From positions 1 through 64,000 of the forward strand of contig NZ_STGK01000004.1 in assembly GCF_004919105.1 (NCBI RefSeq): DNA of 64,000 nucleotides. The letters are read 5' to 3'. Shown in pieces: positions 33,061 through 42,250 of the stretch (the first letter of the stretch is position 1; each line of letters starts with the position of its first letter). The position numbers and the translations under genes are program-made. This DNA is from Nocardioides sp. GY 10113 (GTDB lineage: Bacteria > Actinomycetota > Actinomycetes > Propionibacteriales > Nocardioidaceae). The notes under the pieces are model-generated. The model searched no databases. It was not told the origin of the DNA and worked only from the letters and a program-made list of their open reading frames with translations.

Positions 33061-34185
33061 ATGTGCGCAGCGACTGAGGGTCCGGACGGGCAGCAGGACC
33101 GGGGCGGCTCGCTCGCCGGCTTCTGGGCGGTGATCCCCGCCGGCGGCGCCGGCACCCGGCTGTGGCCGCTGTCGCGTGCGGCCTCGCCCAAGTTCCTGCA
33201 CGATCTCACCGGGACGGGGCGCACGCTGCTGCAGCAGACCACCGACCGGCTGGCGCCGATGGCCGGGGACCGGGTGATGGTCGTGACCGGGCGGGCGCAC
33301 CGCGCGGCGGTCGCCGCCCAGCTGCCGGGGCTGAGCCCGGACACGATCCTCGCCGAGCCGTCGGCCCGCGACTCGATGGCCGCCATCGGCTGGGCGGCCG
33401 CCGTCCTCGAGCGGCGCGGGGCCGAGGTGATGGGGTCGTTCGCCGCCGACCACGTGATCGGCGGCGATGCCGCGTTCGCGGCCGCGGTCGAGACGGCGGT
33501 CGGCGCCGCCCGCGAGGGCTGGCTGGTCACGCTCGGGATCGAGCCGACCGGACCCTCGTCGGCCTTCGGCTACATCCGGCAGGGGGAGGAGCTCCCAGGA
33601 CTCCCCGGCGCCCGGCGGGTCGCCGCGTTCGTCGAGAAGCCGTCGGTCGCCGTCGCCGAGACCTACCTCGCCTCGGGGGAGTACCGCTGGAACGCGGGGA
33701 TGTTCGTGGTCCGGCCCAGCGTCCTGCTCGACCTGCTGGCCGAGCAGGACCCCGCGTTCGCCGGCGCGCTGCGGGCGCTGGCCGCGGACCCGACCTCGCT
33801 CGAGGAGGTCTGGCCGACGCTGCCCAAGATCGCGATCGACCATGCGGTCGCGGAGCCGGCCGCGGACGTGGGCCGGGTCGCGACGGTCCCCGGCGACTTC
33901 GGCTGGGACGACGTGGGCGACTTCGACTCCCTGGCGACACTGCTGGCCGCCGGCGAGTCGGCCGGTGCGGTGACGGTCCTCGGCGAGGAGTCACGGGTGC
34001 AGGTCGTCGATGCCACCGGGCTGGTCGTCCCGGGGTCCGGGCGCACCGTCGCCGTGGTCGGCCTCGAGGACGTCGTGGTCGTCGACACCGACGACGCGCT
34101 GCTGGTCACCACCCGCGAGCGAGCGCAGGAGGTCAAGGCGATCGTCGCCGCGCTCAAGGAGAGCGGCCGCGCCGACCTGACCTGA
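33061..34185 (+). CDS. manC: Mannose-1-phosphate guanylyltransferase
   Basis: 374 residues from ATG at 33061, fixed by the -10 box 7 nt upstream. Nucleotidyltransferase signature WAVIPAGGAGTRLWPLSRAASPKFLHDL at residues about 20-47, FAADHVIGG, GIEPTGPSSAFGYI, the VEKPS motif, WNAGMFVVRPS and GDFGWDDVGDFDSL. It makes GDP-mannose from mannose 1-phosphate and GTP. There is no C-terminal isomerase domain; that step may be provided by the SIS-domain protein at 45227. Mycobacterial Rv3264c is the positional equivalent (often called manB there). Confidence 0.93.
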   Translation: MCAATEGPDGQQDRGGSLAGFWAVIPAGGAGTRLWPLSRAASPKFLHDLTGTGRTLLQQTTDRLAPMAGDRVMVVTGRAHRAAVAAQLPGLSPDTILAEPSARDSMAAIGWAAAVLERRGAEVMGSFAADHVIGGDAAFAAAVETAVGAAREGWLVTLGIEPTGPSSAFGYIRQGEELPGLPGARRVAAFVEKPSVAVAETYLASGEYRWNAGMFVVRPSVLLDLLAEQDPAFAGALRALAADPTSLEEVWPTLPKIAIDHAVAEPAADVGRVATVPGDFGWDDVGDFDSLATLLAAGESAGAVTVLGEESRVQVVDATGLVVPGSGRTVAVVGLEDVVVVDTDDALLVTTRERAQEVKAIVAALKESGRADLT

Positions 34186-34211
34186 CCCCTCACGCGATGG
34201 GTGTGGGGGCG

Positions 34212-34991
34212 TCAGCCCATCTGGCCGCCGCCGACGGGCTCGGGGGCGTCGGTGTAGGGGTAGTCCTTCATGAACGTGTCGAGCGCGGCGCCGCTGGGCT
34301 CGGAGCAGTACTGCCACACGCCCTCCTGCTGGTCGCCGGACTTGCCGCCCTTGGCGGTCCAGTGGGTGAACGCGACGTGCTGGTCGTCGGGGAACGCGCC
34401 GGTCTCCTTCTCGTCCTCGGCCGTCCACGGGACGGCGATGAACGAGTAGCGGCTGTTGGTGTCGTTGACGTCGAGGGTCGCGGCGATCGACTTGACCGCG
34501 GCCAGCATCGAGCTGTCCTCGGCGACCGTCTCGTCGTACCAGAGGACCGTGAAGCCGTGCTCGAGGTTGTGCACCAGCGCCTCGAGCGGCGGGCGGGTGC
34601 TGGCGGTGTAGAACCGGGTCGCGATCGAGACCGGCGCGACGCCACCGCCGACGTTCCAGTGCGCGCCGAACGCGGGCGGCGCGAACTCGTAGTCGACCGG
34701 GACGCCCTCGTCCACGTGGTCCTGGTTGCCCTCGGCGTCGCGGGTGACGACGGGGGAGCAGACCTCGGCGCCGGCGCCGATCTCGCCGAGCGTCTTGCCC
34801 TTGTACTGCTGCCGCTCGATCCAGCCCTTGACCGGGCTGAAGGCCGCGGCGCCGATGATCAGCAGGGCGATGGCGACGCAGACCACCACGATGATCCGTC
34901 CCTGGCGCTTCTCGGCGTTGCGCTGGGAGCGTCGGATGTCGTCGATGACCTTCTGACGGTCCGACTTCGCGGTCTTGCTGGCTTTGGCCAC
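34212..34991 (-). CDS. DUF3105 membrane-anchored protein
   Basis: 259 residues from GTG at 34991 (GAGG upstream). A basic cytosolic segment (KVIDDIRRSQRNAEKRQGR) precedes a single membrane helix (IIVVVCVAIALLIIGAAAF), so most of the protein is outside. The outer domain has the DUF3105 features: HVDEGVPVDYEFAPPAFGAHW, then LEALVHNLEHGFTVLWYD with the conserved HNxEHG. A Cys pair (VCSP and WQYCSEP) could form a disulfide. Function is unknown. It sits between manC (convergent) and the F420 genes. Confidence 0.88.
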   Translation of the reverse strand: MAKASKTAKSDRQKVIDDIRRSQRNAEKRQGRIIVVVCVAIALLIIGAAAFSPVKGWIERQQYKGKTLGEIGAGAEVCSPVVTRDAEGNQDHVDEGVPVDYEFAPPAFGAHWNVGGGVAPVSIATRFYTASTRPPLEALVHNLEHGFTVLWYDETVAEDSSMLAAVKSIAATLDVNDTNSRYSFIAVPWTAEDEKETGAFPDDQHVAFTHWTAKGGKSGDQQEGVWQYCSEPSGAALDTFMKDYPYTDAPEPVGGGQMG

Positions 34992-35041
34992 GGGAGCGGT
35001 ACCTCGGGATCTCAGGTGAGCGGGGTTGGTCGGCGCGAAGT

Positions 35042-36010
35042 CTACGGAGTGGCCGGTCGGATCCGGAGACCGCCTCGCCCCTCGGGCCCCGGCTCGTCGA
35101 CCATCCATCCGTGGGCGAAGGCCACGATCGCGACCGCCGCCGGGGAGCCGGCGGCGCAGCGCACGTCGTCCTCGGCCACGATCGTGGCCGGGTTCCCGGT
35201 CCGGGCCAGCGCCGCGGCGAGGTCGCCGGCCGCGGCCGGCGCGCCGAACGGGCGCCTGTCCTCGGGGCGCCCGGCCACCGCGGCCACCACGGCCTCCCGG
35301 GCGCCGAAGCCGAACATGTCGCCGCCGTCGGGCCGGATCAGCGCGCCCGCGCCCGGGCCGTGCTCGCCCGGCCCCAGCACGAGGTCGGCGCGGCCGCGCA
35401 GGACGGCACAGGGGCGGGCGGCGAGCTTGCCCTGGGCCAGCTCGGCGGCGCCGGCGACCTGGTCGGCGACGGCGGGGGCGGTCACCGCGAGCTCGTTGCC
35501 GTGCTCGTCGGTCCGGCCGGCGAACGACTCCAGGACGACCACGCCGGCCGCGCCGATCGCGATGTCGGTCTGTCCCTCCCGCCAGGGGCGGCCGGCCGTG
35601 TCGGTGACGATCACCCCCACGTTGCGGCCGGTGCGCTCGGCCACGGCCTCGCGCAGGCGCCGAGCGGAGGCGTCCGGGTCCACCGGCAGCAGTACGACGG
35701 CCCCGGCGGTCACGTTGGAGGCGTCGACGCCGGCGGCGGCCATGGTCAGCCCGAGTCGGTTGCGCACGATCCGGGTGGCCCCGCGCACGGCCACCTGCCG
35801 CTCTGTCTCGGCGTCGATCCACTCCTCCCGGTCGCCGGTGACCACCCGGCCCTCGGCCTTGCTGACCACCTTGCTGGTGACGACCAGGATGTCGCCGTCG
35901 GCGAGGTCGAGCAGCGGCAGCAGGAGCGCGGCGAGGTCGTCGCCGGCCCGTACCTCGGGGACGCCGTCGGGGGCGTGGACCGAGACGCGCGCCGGGGCTT
36001 CGGAGCTCAC
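35042..36010 (-). CDS. fbiB: Coenzyme F420-0:L-glutamate ligase, without nitroreductase domain
   Basis: 322 residues from GTG at 36010, whose codon overlaps the fbiA stop by 4 nt (GTGA). The CofE fold is clear: GDILVVTSKVVSKAEGRVV, RIVRNRLGLTMAAAGVDASN, NVGVIVTDTAGRPWREGQTD, IAIGAAGV and FAGRTDEHGNEL. The enzyme adds gamma-linked glutamates to F420-0 using GTP. Mycobacterial FbiB is about 448 residues, with a C-terminal flavin reductase domain; here only about 80 residues follow the ligase domain (FGAREAVVAAVAGRPEDRRP…), so that domain is missing and its reaction must be supplied elsewhere. Confidence 0.92.
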   Translation of the reverse strand: MSSEAPARVSVHAPDGVPEVRAGDDLAALLLPLLDLADGDILVVTSKVVSKAEGRVVTGDREEWIDAETERQVAVRGATRIVRNRLGLTMAAAGVDASNVTAGAVVLLPVDPDASARRLREAVAERTGRNVGVIVTDTAGRPWREGQTDIAIGAAGVVVLESFAGRTDEHGNELAVTAPAVADQVAGAAELAQGKLAARPCAVLRGRADLVLGPGEHGPGAGALIRPDGGDMFGFGAREAVVAAVAGRPEDRRPFGAPAAAGDLAAALARTGNPATIVAEDDVRCAAGSPAAVAIVAFAHGWMVDEPGPEGRGGLRIRPATP

Positions 36011-37023
36011 CGGCCGGTGACCAGGTCGAGGGCGGCGGCGGCCATCGCCGCCGTGGCGTCGTGGTCGGTCATCATCAGCGGCGCGGCGGCGCAGGCCAGG
36101 CCGCCCTCCTCCACGCGCGCGACCTGGGCCCGGTCGCGCTCGTCGACCAGCCAGCCGTCCAGGACGCCGCCCGCGGTCCGGGGGCCGTAGTGCAGTCCGA
36201 CGCCGGCCGCGCTGACCTCGACGCCGATCGACGTGAGCATCTGCTCGGCCATGCCGCGCACGTGTCGGTCGCCGACGATGGGGGAGAGGCCGACCACGCG
36301 GGCGTCGGTGGCGCGGACCGCGTCCCGGACGCCGGGGACACCGAGGATGGTGCCGACCGAGACCACCGGGTTGGACGGCGGCAGGATCACCACGTCGGCC
36401 TCGCCGATCGCCTCGAGCACGCCGGGCGCCGGCCGGGCCGACTCCAGCCCGACCATGGCCACCGTGCGGGCCGGCTGGGCCGCGCGCAGGCGCACCCAGT
36501 ACTCCTGGAAGTGGACCACGCGCAGCCCGCTGGGGGAGGCCTCGTCGTCGACGGCGACGTGGGTCTCGACCCGGTCGTCGGTCATCGGCAGCAGGCGGAG
36601 CCGGTCGCCGTACCGCGGCGCGAGCCAGCGCCGGCAGAGCGCCTCGGTGACGGCGGAGAGCGGGTAGCCGGCCTCCAGCATCTGGGTCCGCACCAGGTGG
36701 GTGGCGATGTCGCGGTCGCCCAGTCCGAACCAGGTCGGCTCGACGCCGTAGGCGGCCAGCTCCTCCTTGGCGCTCCAGGTCTCCTCCCGCCGTCCCCAGC
36801 CGCGGACCGGGTCGATACCCTCGCCGAGCGTGTACATCACGGTGTCGAGGTCCGGACAGACCTTGAGGCCGTGGACCCACCAGTCGTCGCCGTTGTTGGC
36901 GATCACGCTCACCTGGGCGTCGGGGGAGACGCCGGGCAGTCGCCCGGTCGCGATTCCGTGCAGGAGTCCCTGCAGGAACTTCGCGCCTCCCATGCCGCCG
37001 GACAGGACGGTCAGCTTCTTCAT
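36007..37023 (-). CDS. fbiA: 2-phospho-L-lactate (phosphoenolpyruvate) transferase of F420 synthesis
   Basis: 338 residues from ATG at 37023 (a start 9 nt further up is less likely, as LTVLSGGMGGAKFLQGL must be at the N-terminus). The CofD signature is complete: GGMGGAKFLQG, VIANNGDDWWVHGLKVCPDLDTVMYTL, TWFGLGDRDIATHLVRT and VVILPPSNPVVSVGTIL. It moves the phospholactyl or phosphoenolpyruvyl group from its guanosine diphosphate carrier onto the deazaflavin Fo. Coupled to fbiB by a 4-nt overlap and divergent from whiB, as in mycobacteria. Confidence 0.96.
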   Translation of the reverse strand: MKKLTVLSGGMGGAKFLQGLLHGIATGRLPGVSPDAQVSVIANNGDDWWVHGLKVCPDLDTVMYTLGEGIDPVRGWGRREETWSAKEELAAYGVEPTWFGLGDRDIATHLVRTQMLEAGYPLSAVTEALCRRWLAPRYGDRLRLLPMTDDRVETHVAVDDEASPSGLRVVHFQEYWVRLRAAQPARTVAMVGLESARPAPGVLEAIGEADVVILPPSNPVVSVGTILGVPGVRDAVRATDARVVGLSPIVGDRHVRGMAEQMLTSIGVEVSAAGVGLHYGPRTAGGVLDGWLVDERDRAQVARVEEGGLACAAAPLMMTDHDATAAMAAAALDLVTGR

Positions 37024-37088
37024 GGAGGACAACTCTGCCGGTCCGGTGATGCGGGTTCGACGGGGGGTTGCAAATACCAGACGGAGGC

Positions 37089-37118
37089 TTGACTCTCGGT
37101 GTATGACATGCGTGTAAT
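37089..37118 (+). promoter_or_regulatory. Candidate whiB promoter
   Basis: TTGACT (37089-37094), an 18-nt spacer and TGTAAT (37113-37118) form a good vegetative promoter about 90 nt before whiB. The -10 overlaps GCGTGTAATT, similar to the palindrome upstream of the amidase. Confidence 0.45.
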
Positions 37119-37210
37119 TCCATTAGCGTCGTTCGCGGGACGGGGAAACGGTCGGCAAGGCAGCCGGTCGGTGACCGCGACGGGGCACGGGGGTCGAAAG
37201 GGGCGGAAAG

Positions 37211-37465
37211 GTGAGGGAACTCTTCCTGGTCGAGGCGGAGTCCGAAGAGCTGGGCTGGCAGGAGCGCGCACTGTGCGCGCAGACTGACCCCGAGGCGTTC
37301 TTCCCTGAGAAGGGTGGTTCGACGCGGGAGGCCAAGAAGGTCTGCCAGACCTGCGAGGTTCGGATCGAGTGCCTCGAGGCTGCACTGTCCAACGACGAGC
37401 GATTCGGCATCTGGGGTGGGCTGTCCGAGCGCGAGCGCCGGAAGCTGAAGAAGCGCGCGGTCTAG
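37211..37465 (+). CDS. whiB: WhiB-family iron-sulfur regulator (WhiB/WhmD type)
   Basis: 84 residues from GTG at 37211 with a purine-rich GGGGCGGAAAG upstream. The four cluster cysteines are C22, C45, C48 and C54, followed by the GIWGGL turn (about 68-73) and a basic C-terminal tail (RERRKLKKRA). Such proteins bind a [4Fe-4S] cluster and work with the principal sigma factor; the WhiB/WhmD branch controls septation and sporulation with WhiA. Its position divergent from fbiA matches mycobacterial whiB2 (Rv3260c). Confidence 0.95.
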   Translation: MRELFLVEAESEELGWQERALCAQTDPEAFFPEKGGSTREAKKVCQTCEVRIECLEAALSNDERFGIWGGLSERERRKLKKRAV

Positions 37466-37528
37466 AGCCTGCTGTTCAGCAGTCTCCGGCGCGCGCTGCC
37501 ACCGTCGCTCGTGACGGCGGCGCTGGTT

Positions 37529-37565
37529 CGACCGGTCACCCGAACGCACGTAGGGTGACCGGTCG
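37529..37565. promoter_or_regulatory. 13-bp inverted repeat spanning the promoter and start codon of the giant glycosyltransferase
   Basis: CGACCGGTCACCC (37529-37541) and GGGTGACCGGTCG (37553-37565) are perfectly complementary, separated by 11 nt. The right arm covers most of the TAGGGT -10 box (37551-37556) and reaches the first base of the GTG start. It could be an operator or the whiB terminator, or both. Confidence 0.6.
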
Positions 37566-40498
37566 TGGCAGCGCCGATCGAGCAGGGTGACCCGAGGGTC
37601 ACCGTCCTACTGGTCAGCCACGACGGCGCGACCTGGCTACCCGCGGTCCTCGACGGGATCGCAGACCAGACGGTCTCCGTCGCCGGCGTGGTGGCCGTCG
37701 ACACCGGCTCCAAGGACGGCAGCGCCGACCTCGTCGAGAGCCGCCTGCGGGACCGCGGCGTCCCGGTCACGGTGCTGCGCACCGGGTCGGGGACCAGCTA
37801 CCCCGAGGCGATCAACCGTGGCCTGATCGAGCTGGCCGAGCGCGGCGAGGAGCCGGAGTGGGTCTGGCTGCTCCACGACGACTCGCGCCCCGAGCCGACC
37901 GCGCTCGCCGCCCTCCTGGCGGCGGCCGCGGAGCGCCCCGAGGCGGACTTCCTCGGCCCGAAGCTGCGTGAGTGGCCGTCCCTGCGTCGCCTCCTGGAGG
38001 TCGGCGTCACCATCAGCGGCACCGGCCGCCGCGAGACCGGCCTGGAGCGGGGCGAGTACGACCAGGGCCAGCACGGCGAGGTGCGCGAGGTGCTCGCGGT
38101 CAACAGCGCCGGCCTGCTGGCCCGCCGCCTGGCCCTGGAGGCCCTCGACGGCTTCGACCCGCAGCTGCCGATGTTCGGCAACGACCTGGACCTCGGCTGG
38201 CGCGCCGCCGCCAGCGGCCGGACCACGCTGGTGGTGCCCTCGGCCGTCGTCTTCCACGCCGAGGCCGCGCACCGCGGCGTCCGCCGCACGCCGCTGACCG
38301 GACGGCACACGCACTTCCAGGAGCGCCGCGCCGCGATCTTCACGCTGCTGGCCAACGTGCGGCCGTTCGCGCTCCCGTTCCAGCTGGTCCGGATCGTGCT
38401 GGGGTCGCTGCTGCGCACGCTCGGCTTCCTGGTCGTCCGCTCGGTGGGCGAGGCGCTGGACGAGCTGGCCGCGGTGGTCGCGATGGCCTCCCGTCCGGGC
38501 CTGATCCACGCGGCGCGGCGCCACCGGGCCCAGCAGTACGCCGCCGCGCGCGGCGGCGCGGGTCCCGACACCGAACGGGTGCGCCGGCTGCTGGCGCCCT
38601 GGTGGGTGCCCTACCGCCACGGCCTGGACTTCTTCGGCGACCTGCTGGCCGCCGCCACCAACCAGGCCGCCGACGTCGCCGAGCGCCGGCGGGCCGCGGC
38701 GGCGGAGAAGGACCCCGCCGCCGCACCGGTCCGCCGCCCGACCGCGGACGACGAGGACGACTTCGAGGACTCCGGCTGGGTGGTCCGCTTCTTCACCGAC
38801 CCGGTCGCGGTGGTGCTCGCCCTGGTGGTGCTGGTGCTGCTGGTCGGAGCCCGCGGCGCGTTCGGCGACATCTCCGGCGGCGCGCTCTCGCCCGCGCCGA
38901 GCGACCGCGGCACCTGGTGGTCGCTGCACCTGGAGAGCTGGCACGCGCTGGGCTTCGGGTCCGCCGTACCGGCCGGCGGCTACGTCCTGCCGCTGGCGGT
39001 CCTCGGCTCTGCGCTCGGCCCCGGTTGGACGATGTCCCTGCTCCTGATCACCGCCGCGCCGCTGGCGGTCTGGGGCGCCTGGCGCTTCCTCCGGGTGCTG
39101 GCCCGCCTGCTCACGCCCGCCGGCGCGCCCCGCTGGCTGCTGGTCTGGGGATCGGTGACCTACGCCGTGGTCCCGCTGGCCGCCGGCGCCTGGGGGAGCG
39201 GACGCTGGGGCGTCCTGGTCGGCGCCACGCTGCTCCCCTGGATGGCCCACGCCGCCCTCGGCTTCGCCGACCCCGAGCCGTCCCGCCGCTGGCGGGCCGC
39301 CTGGCGTGCCGGCCTCATCCTCGCCCTGCTGGTCGCGGTGATGCCGGTGATGTGGTGGCTCTTCGCCGCCCTCGCCGCGGTGGTGCTCGGCGCGGCCGCG
39401 CTGCTGGTCCGCGCCGCGATCCGTGACCGCTCCGTGTGGGGCCCGCCGCTGGCAGGCCTGGCCGTGCCGGTGGTGGTGCTGGCCCCCTGGTGGCTGCCGG
39501 CGCTGTGGCACGGTGCCGGGACCGCGCTGTTCCTGGAGATCGGGCGCTGGCCGACGCCGGCGACCGGTGGCGGCGAGCTGCTCGCCGGCCGGTTCGGCGA
39601 GTCGGGCGCCCCGTTGTGGATCGGCCTGATCCTCCCGGTACTGGCCGCTATCGCGCTGGTTCCGCGAGCGAGCCGGGTGGCCGCGCTGCTGTGCTGGCTC
39701 GTGGCGGCGGTCGCCGCGGTGGTGGCGATCCCGCTCGCGGTCACCATGATCGACCTCCCGGGGGTCGACCAGCAGCAGCCGGGCCTCGGGCCGGTGCTGC
39801 TGCTGCTGCACGGCAGCTTCGTGACCGCGGTCGTGGTCGGCGGGGTCGGGATCCGTGCGGCCCTGCGCCCCGGGGACCGCTCGATGCTCGGCCGCGCCCT
39901 GCGCGGCGGCCTGGCCGTCGGTGCCCTGGTCGCCGTCGTGGCCCCCATCGGCGGCCTGGTGTGGTTCGCCGTGGACGGTGCCGACCAGCTCGAGGCCCGG
40001 CCCGAGACCGGGATCCCCGTCTACATGCAGCAGCGGGCGGAGGAGGCCGACCAGAACGGCATCCTGGTGCTGCGCGGCAGCATCGCCGACGGCCTCACCT
40101 ACGAGACGGTCCGCGGCGACGGGCCGACCGTGGGGGAGGACGAGATCATCGCCCTCACCCCCGAGGACCCCGAGGTCACCGAGACGATCACCGCGCTGGT
40201 GACGGCGCCCTCGCCGACCGCGGTCGAGGAGCTGCGCGGTCGCGGCGTGGCCTACCTGGTGCTGCCGGCCCCGGTCGACGGCGACATCGCCGCCCGGCTC
40301 GACGCCACCGGGGGCCTGGAACGGGCCAGCTCGGCCGACCGCGCCACTGCCGCCTGGGAGGTCGTCGACCCGCCGCCCGCCGACAGCGTGGAGGGGCCGC
40401 GGTCGTGGCCCCGGATCGTGCTGCTGGTGCTGCAGCTGGTCGCCATCCCGGTACTCGTCGTCTGGGCCCTGCCCACCGTCCGAAGGAGCCGTTCGTGA
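37565..40498 (+). CDS. Large membrane family-2 glycosyltransferase
   Basis: 977 residues from GTG at 37565 (TAGGGT box 8 nt upstream). The N-terminal 260 residues are a GT-2 domain: VTVLLVSHDGATWLPAVLDG, VAVDTGSKDGSADLV, WVWLLHDDSRPEP and MFGNDLDLGWRAAASG. Two membrane helices follow near 280-320; after an acidic linker (DDEDDFEDSG) comes a block of about twelve helices and then an extracellular C-terminal domain (about 800-945), closed by a last helix. It probably transfers and handles a polyprenyl-linked envelope glycan. Acceptor unknown. Coupled to the DUF5719 gene by a GTGA overlap. Confidence 0.88.
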   Translation: MAAPIEQGDPRVTVLLVSHDGATWLPAVLDGIADQTVSVAGVVAVDTGSKDGSADLVESRLRDRGVPVTVLRTGSGTSYPEAINRGLIELAERGEEPEWVWLLHDDSRPEPTALAALLAAAAERPEADFLGPKLREWPSLRRLLEVGVTISGTGRRETGLERGEYDQGQHGEVREVLAVNSAGLLARRLALEALDGFDPQLPMFGNDLDLGWRAAASGRTTLVVPSAVVFHAEAAHRGVRRTPLTGRHTHFQERRAAIFTLLANVRPFALPFQLVRIVLGSLLRTLGFLVVRSVGEALDELAAVVAMASRPGLIHAARRHRAQQYAAARGGAGPDTERVRRLLAPWWVPYRHGLDFFGDLLAAATNQAADVAERRRAAAAEKDPAAAPVRRPTADDEDDFEDSGWVVRFFTDPVAVVLALVVLVLLVGARGAFGDISGGALSPAPSDRGTWWSLHLESWHALGFGSAVPAGGYVLPLAVLGSALGPGWTMSLLLITAAPLAVWGAWRFLRVLARLLTPAGAPRWLLVWGSVTYAVVPLAAGAWGSGRWGVLVGATLLPWMAHAALGFADPEPSRRWRAAWRAGLILALLVAVMPVMWWLFAALAAVVLGAAALLVRAAIRDRSVWGPPLAGLAVPVVVLAPWWLPALWHGAGTALFLEIGRWPTPATGGGELLAGRFGESGAPLWIGLILPVLAAIALVPRASRVAALLCWLVAAVAAVVAIPLAVTMIDLPGVDQQQPGLGPVLLLLHGSFVTAVVVGGVGIRAALRPGDRSMLGRALRGGLAVGALVAVVAPIGGLVWFAVDGADQLEARPETGIPVYMQQRAEEADQNGILVLRGSIADGLTYETVRGDGPTVGEDEIIALTPEDPEVTETITALVTAPSPTAVEELRGRGVAYLVLPAPVDGDIAARLDATGGLERASSADRATAAWEVVDPPPADSVEGPRSWPRIVLLVLQLVAIPVLVVWALPTVRRSRS

Positions 40499-42006
40499 GC
40501 GAGCCCCAGACCCCCCGCGACGGCGAGCCGACCGAGACCGCCGGCCCGGCCGCCGAGTCGACCCCGTCGACCCCGCCGGCGGGTGGGCGTCGCGCCGCCC
40601 GTGCCGAGGAGCCCGCGCCGACCGGGCGTCGGGCCGGCGGCGGTGGGCGCCGCATCGACCTGCTGGTCGGCCTCGCGGTCGCGCTGCCGGCCGTGGTGCT
40701 CGCCAGCGTCGCGGTGATCGGCGCGGAGGCCGACCCCGTGCCGTCCGTCCGGCCGCCGGCCGGCTCCGAGCTCACCGACAGCACGCTGGTCTGCCCGCCG
40801 CCGGTGGCCGCGGGCGATGCCGAGGTGCTGGCGCTGCGGGTCCCCGAGGTCGCCGGCGGGGAGGTCACCGTCAGGTCCGGGCGCACGGAGCTCCGTCGGG
40901 AGTCGACGATCGAGGTCCCGGACCAGGCGCCGGTCGAGGTCCCCCGCGCCAGCGGCGTGGTGACCCTCGAGGCGCAGGGCGAGGCGGCGCCCGGCCTGGT
41001 CGCCGGCCGCCGCGAGCCGTCCGTCGCCGCGCCGTGCCGCGCGCCGGCGTACGACGAGTGGTTCCTCGGCCTCGGCGCGACCGCGCGCAACGGCTCGGTG
41101 CTCACGCTGGTCAACCCGGACGACAGCAACGCGGTCGTCGACGTCACCCTGATCGGCCCGTCGGGCCCGATCGAGGAGGATGCCGGTCGGGGCGTCACGA
41201 TCCAGGGCCACCAGGTGCTGCGCGTCGACCTCGCCGCCGAGGCGCCCCGCCGGATCGACGTCGCCGCGCACCTCTCGGTGAGCCGGGGCCGGGTGTCGAT
41301 GACGGTCGAGCACAGCTGGGATCCCCTCGGGGCGGGCCAGCCGTCCACCGACACGCTGCCCGCGCAGCCGCGCGCCTCCGCCGAGAACCTGCTGCTCGGG
41401 GTCGCGCCCGGCGGGGTGCAGAAGTACCTGTACGTCGCCAACCCCGGCGACGACGAGGTGCGCGCCACCGTCCGCGTGATGACCGCCGAGGCGGTCTTCA
41501 CCCCCAGCGACAGCGACGACGTGGTGGTGCCGCCGCAGAGCCAGGTCCGGGTCCCGCTGCGCTCCCTGGTCTCCGAGAAGGCCGAGGAGGGGATGATCGG
41601 CCTCGTGGTCGAGGGCAGCGGTCCGCTGCTGTCGACGGTCCGCTCGCTGGTCCGGGGCGACCTCGCCGCCGTCGGCGGCGCGGAGCTGCTCCGGGCCCCG
41701 GCCGCGGTCGTGGTCCCCGAGGGCGACGCACGGTTGGTGCTCGGTGGGGCCCGGCGCCCCGGCGTGGTCCAGGTCCGGGCCTACGACAGCCGCGGCACCG
41801 TGCTGGGCGAGGACGCCCGGGTCGAGGTCGCCGCGGATCGCGGCGCCACGCTGGACCTGCCCGAGGGGACCGCCGCGCTCACGCTGGTCTCCGGCAGCAC
41901 GCCGGTGGCCGCGTCGCTCGTGGTGACCAGCAACGGCGGTACGGCGGTCGTGCCGGTGCGCCCGTCCGGGGTGCGCGCCGACGTGCCCTCCGTCGCGCCC
42001 CGCTGA
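40495..42006 (+). CDS. DUF5719 membrane-anchored extracellular protein
   Basis: 503 residues from GTG at 40495, overlapping the glycosyltransferase stop by 4 nt and preceded by AAGGAG. An 85-residue Pro/Ala/Arg-rich cytosolic segment leads to one membrane helix (LLVGLAVALPAVVLASVAVI). The remaining 400 residues are tandem beta domains of DUF5719 type with recurring phrases such as LTLVNPDDSNAVVDVTLIGPSGP and LYVANPGDDEVRATVRVM. No catalytic motif is seen. Tight coupling to the giant glycosyltransferase suggests a partner or scaffold for its extracellular product. Confidence 0.85.
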   Translation: MSEPQTPRDGEPTETAGPAAESTPSTPPAGGRRAARAEEPAPTGRRAGGGGRRIDLLVGLAVALPAVVLASVAVIGAEADPVPSVRPPAGSELTDSTLVCPPPVAAGDAEVLALRVPEVAGGEVTVRSGRTELRRESTIEVPDQAPVEVPRASGVVTLEAQGEAAPGLVAGRREPSVAAPCRAPAYDEWFLGLGATARNGSVLTLVNPDDSNAVVDVTLIGPSGPIEEDAGRGVTIQGHQVLRVDLAAEAPRRIDVAAHLSVSRGRVSMTVEHSWDPLGAGQPSTDTLPAQPRASAENLLLGVAPGGVQKYLYVANPGDDEVRATVRVMTAEAVFTPSDSDDVVVPPQSQVRVPLRSLVSEKAEEGMIGLVVEGSGPLLSTVRSLVRGDLAAVGGAELLRAPAAVVVPEGDARLVLGGARRPGVVQVRAYDSRGTVLGEDARVEVAADRGATLDLPEGTAALTLVSGSTPVAASLVVTSNGGTAVVPVRPSGVRADVPSVAPR

Positions 42007-42250
42007 CCCGTCGGGCCTGTCACGACGCGGCGACGGCTGACGGGCTCCCCGTGCGGACGGCGAACCGATCGGGACAGGTGTGGTCGCCAGGATCTGGCAC
42101 TGGTGCCGTCGGCCGCACCGGTCCCGGGAGTCTCACCGGACGGGGCCAGCGGGACGACGTGCGTGTCGGCGCCGTCAGCGGCGTCGATCAGCGGGGCGCC
42201 CGCCGATGGAGGTTCGGCTTGCGGGGTGTGCTCGCGCGGGCGCGTTAGGT

